Positions 36,301 to 45,337 of a stretch of 64,000 nt of DNA are shown piece after piece. Position numbers and translations under genes: made by a program. Where the stretch lies: assembly GCA_963969595.1 (NCBI GenBank), contig OZ018411.1, positions 29,461,445 to 29,525,444 of the forward strand, given 5' to 3'. Origin of the DNA: Neckera pumila. Taxonomy: Eukaryota; Streptophyta; Bryopsida; Hypnales; Neckeraceae. The first letter of the stretch is position 1; each line of letters starts with the position of its first letter. Under the pieces are notes generated by a model. That model saw only the letters and a program-made list of their open reading frames with translations. It was not told where the DNA came from and did not search any database.

Positions 36301-36526
36301 TTTCATCAATGGCCCCAGTTCCAACTACTCTTCCAGCTTCTGAGAGTAGTTCCACGGTGTCTATCCTTCTCTCTGTCCTAACGTCATGCCTTTCAATACT
36401 ACTGCTTCCAAATAGAATTGCACAACGGGCTCGAACTATCCTTTGTCCAACGCTCCTTCCAGTGGGCCCTCCCGTTGTTACTATTGTCGGAAGTGCCACA
36501 GGACTTCCAAATCCTCTGACATCCAT
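33386..36526 (-). CDS. DUF7869-type transposase-like protein (element B)
   Basis: 1046 aa from ATG 36526. Residues about 60-130 look like the DUF8039-type segment of plant transposases (GELVGERLGQCVGLVIRW). Residues 311-333 hold CNACYATTLGYSQRRF, the usual start of the core in this family, and 447-456 a Cys cluster (KCYHCWEYKC). The DUF7869 core follows: LIVDGMDQ (D508), LRIQADNTTRENKN (D590) and FLIVGHTHEDIDQRF (E629, D630). I infer that D508, D590 and E629/D630 are DDE-like catalytic residues. The core has no stop over 1,000 codons. Residues 905-955 resemble an SH3/BAH-like fold (VGQFVAL...FFLGKVLEF...VIWYWP). The last ~24 residues are out of the ancestral frame: a +1 frame gives HLLEYIAMQMEELDNERL, as in element A. 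Transcribed outward toward the left end. Confidence 0.8.
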   Translation of the reverse strand: MDVRGFGSPVALPTIVTTGGPTGRSVGQRIVRARCAILFGSSSIERHDVRTERRIDTVELLSEAGRVVGTGAIDESILCGMELHYVKLCPHEVVVKVLHVVDTTIWTGELVGERLGQCVGLVIRWKKSRVRSTGQGRASIAESGGGQNFTFSPIGTSEFEFHESNSSPGPSEVSQSTPGTSSTPHHSSLRMEQLNSFGNNVEVKDGLPDCSSIQSYSMATRRRQEQGPRVRGKALSQKVTLQSILAAKNRGGCKQNCLTKIDEKYILNQRYMAWGQKYELRSTWMLQMLSAFYRRTEKEKIDKYETKLDGFHVCNACYATTLGYSQRRFKQLKQSQHVYGRVAAVHGNTCHLREGAKLSAARESFAEFVKEAGCIQPHRQVRRKVDNIIVPLILLPMNTTKVDVFNYINEEVKKMVDGEPLSLASFHRLWRKEFPQVQIPPYSRFSKCYHCWEYKCGMEGTTNVAARAEIKKWYIIHIQHQMEERRDYWLFKRSAMITPDLYMCLIVDGMDQNTTMVPKMRQTVKNIESRFVKTHLCGVLVHGIGLYADVWIDAHHKHDSNQVITTIMHVISDVRRRKGKLPPTLRIQADNTTRENKNIYMFALYAALVGMGYFQEVQLCFLIVGHTHEDIDQRFSIISNTLKRTNIDSLDELLFLVEKGTSYTESFVSARKLENVRDWKSFITPHLLRGGDQLTGITFPHHMKFYMENGMPRVQHKHFSKDAWGPTEGHMCLQSVPSPTEKPNLAEVFAADERELRALEDSIVYKDKCVERGMHVEKNLEAKNNTEEFKKYLREFPNIDRTVERDLPFWPSRVDGNEGEHTEVNTGPVGGEESNAMLTAIDSIMATMSNPEARGYCGPRRNKPVQLSGNRALRRKRMKEGTDTAATTSAEEGQDPFPVFEPEKDLQVGQFVALSVEATEVREGVSFFLGKVLEFGQRKRAAEMKVIWYWPIQKAGNGIGGSSSRKRYANCMEASWEPSCEQHGWVEKESAIFSWINISMKSKGGIVQDDSVRVHEVVMEEEVQYPNTSETSFARIHCNADGGVGQ

Positions 36527-39500
36527 AGTTGTTGTTTGCTTCTATTCCGATACCATTCACATGTGTTTGGCTTTGTTAAGCCAAGAAATGAAGACATAAG
36601 TTTTGTTGCTATAAAAGAAAAAACTCAACTCATCAATTCCCTTCAATTCATACTAAATTCTTGGTCATATTGACCTAGTATTCTTTTCTTGATAAAAAAA
36701 AAAAATGTAATGTATTAACCAATTCTTATAACATGGGTTAGACCTTCATATCTTTTCATTAATATCATGAAATCATTACAAATTTGAAATATATATACAT
36801 GTATTTCAGACATATTTTAGTTCCTATTCAAAAATTAGTACTCATACTTCAGATACTATAAATACAAAGTCAAATATCAAATTTTAAATACCATGTCTAC
36901 AGAAGCTTACTTCTTTCATTTACTGTACTTTATTCACTCCTCAATATTTGTTAGTATTATGAAGTGTAGAACTTTGAAATTACTTAAAAAAGTTTCTTCT
37001 GAATTGCAATCTCACATTTTTTCAAATGGAACATTTGCTAGTACAATTGTTATGCACCTTCCTACCTTATAGGAATTCATAACGGCATTTAGAACTCTCT
37101 ATATCTATTCTTCAATAATCACATATTGTGAAACATGAATTAATTAAAAAATTGGGCATTCATGAGATTATGGTCGTATGATTTCATTACAATCACTATG
37201 AATTCTACTTAATAATAGAGGACAAGACGTTGAACTCCGAGTTTGGCATTGTAACCATAGGGCCATTTACATTTTTATCACTTAGAAGATACGGTATTAC
37301 AAAAACGCCCATCACATCCTAAACAAATTGTAACAATATAGTATAAAACAATCCACAAATCATATCTACATTCTACCATTTGATGCTACATTAACTAATA
37401 ATATCCAATATTATTTAAATGCAACATTCAAACTTCTTTAAAATTTTTTTTAAATTGTACTCAATACCTCTAATTTTAACAAAAGTAATAACTCGTTCCG
37501 TTTCAAACAATTATGTTCTAAATTGTTGATTTCTACAATCGTTGTCTCCACTACCTCTTGTACTGATCTTTGTCTAGTTTGCTTTTAATTTTCCAAATAT
37601 AACATCAACAAAGCAGAAACTTCTAAGAACAACGTTTATAATGTTCATTTCACACAAATAATACGAATAAGAACATCTCGAATGCACTAATTGGGATTGA
37701 CGTGCATGACAAAGCTCGTGACAAAGCACGCACTTTTTCTTCTTTGCAAATGTCTCTTTGATCTCATATATCAACATTTCAACATTTATTTTTGCTACAG
37801 ATCCATACTATTGCAACACTTGCATTGGCATATTTGACACGTACATCTTACAATTTCAAACTCTCAATAATCTAATAATCTATAACCACTCTCTATTGTT
37901 TGCATTTTATATCCACATTGTTCCAGTCCATAGATTTTTCTTTACAGAGGTTATATAAAGTTGGAATGTATTACATTGACTTTTAAAAGCGTTGCATTCA
38001 GTGCCACAGAAAAAAAAAAGACAAAATCCATAAGACTATTTAACTGCCATAATATGTTCTAAACTATGAAGCAAGTACTAATATGTAAGAGTGATAATAT
38101 CATGTTGTAATTTGATGTGAATTACCTTCTTCATATGTTCTAAAGCCCTCACTCACTTCATTTAAAACAAAAACAAATTCAAGGGATAATATTGAAATAC
38201 ATTTTAGAAAAATCAATTCAAGTCCAAGACTCTTCAATTCCCTTTCTTGAATACGTCCTTCAAAAATAATGAAGTGAAAATCATCACCTATTGCAAGGTG
38301 AATGTTCTAAAATTTCAAAAATCGTTCACTGAACCTTCACAAAAGTGTTGTCTGCTGTATGAAGTTTGGAAAAACAGAAGACTTTTTTTCAAATTTTATA
38401 GGATAATGACATTTAGCTCTGCAATGCAATTGAGATTTGACAAATTGGATTTTGATTGCATGAAACTATCTCCCAAAGGAGTGTACTTTGTATGTTTCTT
38501 CTAGTTATTTCCAAAAATTCTATTCAAATTATGAATTCATATATTTGTACTACATTTATTGCCCACAAAATAAAATCAACATAAGGCATGATTCACTCCT
38601 TCCATTCTAAATTCATTTGTTCAATATTTTTTTCAACACACAAATCTCTAAAACAAACCAAACTTATCAAAAAATATTTTTGATAAGTCTAATTCACATC
38701 AAATTACAACATGATATTATCACTCTTGCTACATTTATGTGCACGAAGTGAGAGAAAGGTTTGTAATTACGCTGCTCAAATTACCTACAACAACTCCATC
38801 TTATTTTTATTCTTTAAAAACCAGAACTGAATTCTTAAGCAAAGCAAAGACTCAAAATTCTAATAGAGGCATATACACCGCAATTCTTCTTGATACTATA
38901 AATTAAAGCACATATGTAATCACTAAATACTTCAATATTAGTAAGAAAAAAAATTGCAATACTAACAACAAAATTAATATATTCAATCAATTTCTATTCA
39001 ATTGTGTTCACATGCTCTCTTAAAATCTTCAAATTTTATCTAGTATTAAAAATATTTTTTAATATTTCACATTGAATACTAATATATCTATGCTTAAATA
39101 ATTGCTCCAAATAAAAAATCCACTGCAATGATGGAGGTTGACTACTACCTCTTTCTAATTCTATGGCTTAAAAGAAAGCACAACATCTATACATCAAGCT
39201 GAATACTAAGCCATGATTGTAGATACAATAGTAGATTATTCACTTCTAGAGTTCTATCTCACTAAAAATGAATTATCTTGAACTATAGTGCAATATACAT
39301 AAAAAATTCCGTGACACAGAGGGCAAAAATTTGATAAAACACTTAATCTAATAAGTACTTTAGAATGTGTGCAAACTTCATCAGCTTCCCTTACATGTGA
39401 AAACCACACTCTAACCACATAATGACACATAAATTACAATATTCACATGTCCACAACTATTGTTTGTACTTGAACATTTTATAGACCATTACTTTGAATT

Positions 39501-40147
39501 ATATTACTCTTGCAAGAAACATATTAATTCAAACTCCACAACTTCTTCATATGTTCAAATAATATGTATCGAACTGTATTCGAATCTTTTTTCCATTGCC
39601 AATATACTGTAATCACAAAATAGTAGATAAGTGCTGGAAATCTTCATCTTGACCCTACAAAATTGTGGTCATAAAGATATACTTCATGAATATCAAATTT
39701 TTGCTACATTTCTCCTTCCAAATTGTGTACAAGCATTTTGTCTTAATCTTTTGTTTTCATAACAGAAAACTGTAAACTATCAAATGAATCATTACAAAAA
39801 AAATTATCTTTGTTTCATAAAAAATTGTTACATTTATAAATTCTGTGAAGAAAAGTGAGCATGATATTGTCAATATTGCTGATGTAGTTCAATGAATTTG
39901 AAATATATTCAAAATGTATAAGTATCAATGTACACTAGTAAGGTAATTTACGTTTTTGATGTCTTATTATTTACATTGGACACAACTAGTAATGATCTTC
40001 ATGTCAAATTTTTGGTAAACCTTAATTAATCCTACAATGCTTTACATTAAGGTTTATGGTTTGGGTGAATTGGCCCACATCCTAGGATTTTTCAAGTCAT
40101 TCCAAATGTTCATTTAAGATACATAAATAAAATAATTTTTTGATTCA
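36527..40147. other. AT-rich interior of element B, no gene seen
   Basis: Just upstream of the transposase start, so its promoter should lie in the first few hundred bases. I see no distinct promoter motif. The rest is AT-rich with no supportable gene. Confidence 0.45.
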
Positions 40148-40151
40148 ATAA

Positions 40152-41760
40152 CCCCTAAAGACTCAAGGCCTTCTTTTTTGGCAAAAAAACATCCAAAATT
40201 GCCATTTTCATAGCAAAGATAAATAAAAAAATTGAAAAATATTTTTTCCTCCAAATGTAATTGTAGGATCCTACACCTAGTTCGTATGAGAATGTGTTGG
40301 AAAAATTACATAATTCTTGACCGCACAAATTGCAAGATGTTTGCTTTTAACCCCTAAAATCCCACTGTCCCCTCGAGGGACAAAATGGATTTCGGGCAGG
40401 CTACTACAGCTTCAATATTCATTATTATTTTCTGAAATTTTTTTTCAACATAAAAAAACACATTCGCTTCATGAGATTATAATTTTTATTCCAATTAGTG
40501 CCAAGAGCAAAAGTTATGGCACAAAACGTGTTTTCTTTGGGTGTGGCGGGCAGAAATCTTCTCACACAATTTTTTTTTTATAATTTCTTAAAACTTATTT
40601 TCTCATAGATTGTATTTTGATCTATACAGAAAGTTTTGATTCATTCCATTTGAATTTGTTATGTACAAGTTATAGACTATTTTATTTTTTGGGCAAATTA
40701 TAGCATCTTCTTGAGAAAAGAACTTGTAGGACTCATTTTAGAAAGCCATTTTTACAATTTTCCAAAAAAAAAAGTTGGACACGTCTAGGTTTGCTTGCTA
40801 AAACTATCTGAACATTGGAATTATAGTGCTTTAATCCCATCTTAGATATATTGACTATTTAGTTTTTCTTTCAATCTTAGACCTACTTCTACTTAACAAT
40901 TTTCTAAAGAATGAAAATCATGTGTAATTTTCTGGGATTTTTTTCCCTAGTTAATTAACTCAATTAATCAACATAAAAAAAAATTAAATTTATAGTCTAT
41001 AGTACAAAATATTTTTACAAATTGAGATCAAAGTAATCTGAAATTGCAAATCAGTTTTCAAAAAATCAATTTTTTCCAACTTTGAATTCTAATTTCTTCT
41101 AATCTATACGGTCAAACTTTATCAAATTTTTACCATTTTATCTAGGATAAGTTTAGTACAAGACCATACGCGGTTAGATTCTAAAAAAAAACTATTTTTT
41201 CTTTTCTTAGATGAACGTATCAAAACTGACAATTCTGAGTCTTTTTGGACAGAAAAATGCCTTAGGACTTCAGGGATTAAAGTGAAAAAAAAAAATCTTC
41301 TACACATTGCGGGACTAGAATTAATGACTTTGAGTAGTTTTACTCCAGACTTTTTGCACTCCAGAGTTTTAAGCTTCAAATCTTTAGAGTGGACAATTGA
41401 GTTAAGAGACTACATAAACAGAACCCAAAAACTCTTCATTGATATTATTAAAAAAGTCTTAAGTAGATGTAGATATGAGATAGAAGGATAATCTATAATA
41501 TTAATATCTTTTATATGGAATTAAAAACAATTAATCCCAATGGTCAAATAATTTTAGGAAAAAAACGAAACCTTTTGTAATTTTTTTTTTCGGAACCCCC
41601 CATCCCTCATTCTGAGCTTAACTGGGCATACCTTTTTTTTAAAAACAGCGGCTGAAAAAAACATATTTTGTCACATAGCTTAGCAAATTTTCAGTCTTCA
41701 AAAAAAGTTTCAGAAAAGCACAAGTGTGGATGAAAAAAGAGAGACGTACAAAAAGGGAAC
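40152..41760 (+). mobile_element. Family-1 TTAA MITE split by another copy
   Basis: The first ~195 bp (CCCCTAAAGACTC... through AATTGCAAGATG) match the left part of family 1. The homology resumes after 41281, for example AATCCCAATGGTCAAAT at about 41533 and GTTTCAGAAAAGCACA near 41707. The insertion at 40351-41276 lies in between. The right end is unclear. Confidence 0.55.
40351..41276 (-). mobile_element. ~920-bp TTAA MITE, family 1, nested minus copy
   Basis: A 926-bp element between TTAA 40347-40350 and 41277-41280, with termini CCCCTAAAATCCC and ...GGACTTCAGGGA. Reverse-complemented it aligns with 2090-3008, including the block CCCCTCGAGGGACAAA versus CCCCAAGGGGACAAA. It is inserted in an older copy of the same family, inside element B. 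Confidence 0.7.
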
Positions 41761-41802
41761 TAATTCCAATTCATCAACCACTTTGTACATTCGACGACTT
41801 CA

Positions 41803-41826
41803 GACCCCGCGTAGCTACGCGGGGTC
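41803..41826. repeat. Perfect 24-bp GC-rich palindrome
   Basis: GACCCCGCGTAG joined directly to its exact reverse complement. It marks the start of the GC-richer island of element B, much as the 34-nt hairpin lies near the start of the island of element A. Confidence 0.95.
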
Positions 41827-41829
41827 GAC

Positions 41830-43218
41830 AATAACTTCAAGGTGCACGTCTTACCTCGCTCAGTGCTCGACGAAGTTCCTCGTCACAGTTTCTTCTTTGG
41901 TACGCGTCCTCTTTCCCACTCCTCCTCCTCACCGTTGCTCCTCTCCTCTGATGCTACTCGGCCTCCTCCACGGTGAATTTTACATTTGAATTTTGCAGAG
42001 GTCTTCTTCTTCTATATAGTGGCTGGCTTCTGTTAGTTTAGGGTTTTCGTTTTTGTGTTGCTTCAATGTCTCCCTTCTTCCAAGCCCCACTGACTGGTAT
42101 CTTGTCTACGACGTTGGGGTAAGGTATCGGTAGTGCATCGGTGTTGGAGGTGTGAACTAGCTTCCTGTTGCATAGATTTCGCGGAAGCCTCAGATCCGTA
42201 GCTTCCCCACGGAGGGATTCCTCATTACAGGTTATAATTGTCCCATTCTAAATTCGTAGGGTTTTGCTGCAAACAATTTCGTTGCTTCTGGATTCAACTT
42301 AGGGATTGGAAAAGTAGATATGTGGAAACGAAGTTCTAGATTGTGAGAACTTAGGGTATGCCTTGTTTTCGGTGGAGTCCGTGGATTTCTCTGTGAATTA
42401 CTCCAACGCATGAATCGAGGTTAATTTAGGTCTCCAGCGAAAGCCGTGAATCAGATTGCCTCGGATTGCCGCTTTCGTTACACCTTCCTTATCAAATTTT
42501 TCGGTGCCCCTTTCTGTCCGTCCAATTCCTTTGAGCGGCGAAAGTCTTCCTGTCGGAACATGAAAATCTAGTTTTACTATATTAAAATATAAATGAAGGA
42601 ATAATATTCTTCTTAGTAGTAAATTTTTTCAATTTTTAGATAGTTATAGACTGTCTAATGTTTAGAACCGGAAACCGGAAATGGACTGATCAGGAATTAA
42701 AGTAAAGCCTAACTGAATTACCGGAAAAGAGGAACCGGAATTAGACTTTGCTTAGACCAGATCAAGAAAGGGATAACAGGACGCCGCCATCCAACGGTGA
42801 CCTACTTAACCCTAGGGAACAACGGGAACGTCCTAATCATTAGTTAGACGGGAAGCCTAAACGGGCAGGATTAACGGGCACAGCCTTAATTAGGGTAATT
42901 ACTAAGAGCTGCTAAGATTGGCTCTTTTAGATCCTATCTATCCAGAGGTTGGTCACTTGTGATTTCCTGTCCTGACGGTGAATTGTACAGCGTACGCGAT
43001 TACTGATTTCCGGTCTGAGCGGTAGTATTAGGGTTTTGAGCTAACAGACTACAGACGAGAATGCTGGAAGATTATTGAGCGCGCAAGAGAGAGGGTTGGT
43101 AGCATCTGAGCTTAGAGCTAATACTGTCCAGCTGAAAGGTGAGAGAGATTGAGCCGTGAGGATCACTAGTCTTACCAATACCTGACAGTAGACCGGTTCC
43201 CTCCAATCGACGGGAGAT
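41830..43218. other. GC-richer island of element B, left part
   Basis: This looks like a plant promoter and 5' leader: pyrimidine-rich CTCCTCCTCC tracts, TTTTGCAG, TTTAGGGTTTTCG, and several possible splice sites, but no sustained reading frame. From about 42650 the sequence changes character and is rich in the motif ACCGGAA. This is probably the left part of the degraded gag-like element. I could not find matching long terminal repeats around it. Confidence 0.35.
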
Positions 43219-45337
43219 ATGGCCGCAAGTCACGGCGGAGGAGCGACCATCTCACTGCGTTACGTGACGCCGCGATTGCCCAAGGATGACAAGGAGCTGA
43301 AGGAGGACTTGGAGCAGATGGGATGCGCCGGTTTCCTGATCAGACTGTGGGATTTCCGGACTGAAGCAATTGTGGCGGAGTTGAGTTTGGGAGTACCGAC
43401 TCAGGCCGCGACCACGATCCGCGTGAAGCCCAAGAGGTGGACGGCAGAGATGTGGAGGAAGGTGTACATGTTCAACCGGGAGGGTGAAGGCAGCGCATCC
43501 CGGAAAGACCAATTCACGGTGGGTAAGTTTCATACTCCCATTAGCAAGAAGGACGGGTTCGCGGTTACGGATTGCGTCAGTCAGAGAGAGAGAGACGTCT
43601 GTTACAATACGTCTTGGCCATTTTGAACCCGGAAAGGCCAAGCCGGGTCTCCCTGACACTAGCCAACACAACCTTTGGCGCGCTGTTAGGAGATCGGAAA
43701 GTAGATTGGGGTTTGGTCATTCAAGACCAAGTGGTGAAAATGGGCAACAACGTCGGGAAGGCTAAGCCTTCCGCCATTTGTCCATTCCTCTATCACCTGT
43801 ATCATTCGGAGAGAGTAATGACAAAACAGGAAGAGGAAGAATATGAGGTTGCCGCAGCACTGGTAGAGTTTGAGGTTCCTGACTTAGGTCAGGAGATCGG
43901 AAATGAGGAAGAATCCTTAGATGAGGGTGAGGATGAGGATGAGAGTGAGGAAGATGAGGGTAAGGCTGAAGACAAGGGTGAGGAAACGAGAGGAAAGGAT
44001 CCTATAGAGAGGGAACAGGTTAAGGATACTGATCCGGTCTGAGGGGAAGAGCTGTTGGACAGGATCACCCGAGATCTGAATGATTTCAGGAAACAATACG
44101 CTGTGGTACAAGGTGCAATGCAGACCATCTGCCAAGCGGTGGGCGTTGACCACCCAGCACAAGCCTTAACTCGGGTAATCCGACTTAACCGGGAGAAGGA
44201 AAAGAGTGAAAGTAAGGAGGAATTGGTAAAGCTGTCCGGCCAAGTAGCCGCTCTTAAACAAGAGTTGAGACAGAAAACGGAAGAGATGGAGAGGGAGAGG
44301 ACGTTCTCCAAGCAGACGAAGGACATCCTTTCCTGAATCCGGGAGTTCATCACCCATCCGGGTGAAGTGGTCAACAAGGCTAACTTGTTTGACCAGCAAG
44401 TGATGACGGAGGGAAGACAACTGCACCAGAAGCTCCTACTGGCGATGATTACTTACCATAAGAAGATGAAGTCGACGCTGGAGCAGCTGCGAGAAGTGAT
44501 GCGTGAGGTGAATTCTCACAGTGTTCCTGCGCCGAAACCGGAACCAGATCAAGAGCCAGTTCAGCAGTCAGCAGCAGAAGATATGGATAAAGGTGAGACT
44601 TCTCACGAAAAACCAACTTTGCCTGTACCTGAGGAGCACCAGGAAACCAAGACGAGTCAGGAGCAGCAAACAGAGGTGGAGGACACCAAAGTACCTGACC
44701 GATTCCGGAGGATGACAATGTGGAGATTACGAAGGTGACGGAGCCTGATCCAGCCAAGGCACAAGGACCGGCACTGGCAACCGGACCAGGAGGGTCTACT
44801 CCAGAGGAGAGAACCAAGACGAAGAATATCAGCAATCTCTCACCATCCAAGTCTTCTCCCAAGACTCCGGGGAAAAAGGTGCAGTTCAGTGAAGCGGAGA
44901 AGATGACGGCCCTGATGCAGTTCGTGGTGAAGACGGAGGCTGGAGCCGGTCGCGGGACTTCATCCGGTTCACCCAGTAGTGGTCTGGACAGGAAACCGGT
45001 TGGAGGAGAGGCAACCCCTCAGAGCAAGGTGGCAAGACCTGCTCCAGCTCCGCAGAAGAGAAAGGTTCCTGAGCCACCGTCAGCTAACAAGAAATTCCCG
45101 AAGGCTCAGGAAGAGGAAGAAGACGAAGAGGAATTTGATTCTGATAAGGATTCTTAACCATATTCAGATCCCGATCAGGCCCTGGCGGAGACCCGAGCAA
45201 CGAAGGCGAAGGTGGCCAGAGCAAAGGCCAAAACCCAGTCTAAACAGGTAGCGAAGCAGCAGACCGAAAAGAAACCCTTGACCCGGAAGGGACCAGCAAA
45301 GGCGGGGTTCTCTCCAGTTAAGAAGACTAGAAAGTAG
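43219..45337 (+). pseudogene. Degraded gag-like gene of unknown type
   Basis: One ancestral frame of about 705 codons can be followed. It begins at ATG 43219 (MAASHGGGATISLRY), shifts frame in the (GA)n tract near 43585, runs to 44038, continues past TGA 44040 and TGA 44334, shifts again near 44698, and passes TAA 45155 to end at TAG 45335-45337. The product has a globular N-terminal half with CPFLYHLYHSERVMT, a very acidic stretch (Glu/Asp, about 43900-44030), a long coiled-coil-like segment (44055-44510), a Pro/Glu-rich region, and a Lys/Arg-rich tail ending KKTRK. It has no protease, reverse transcriptase or integrase. It resembles gag-like proteins of non-autonomous plant retroelements, but I do not recognise the family. 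TGGTAGCATCTGAGC at 43098 could be a worn primer binding site. Confidence 0.5.

Noticed and set aside
33993..36673. Several plus-strand frames of 60-130 codons opposite the transposase
   Set aside because: They are antisense shadows of the 1046-aa frame; no family resemblance.
43252..44862. Minus-strand frames of 63-162 codons opposite the gag-like gene
   Set aside because: Ser/Leu-rich antisense of a Glu/Lys-rich coding strand; the plus strand gives the coherent protein.
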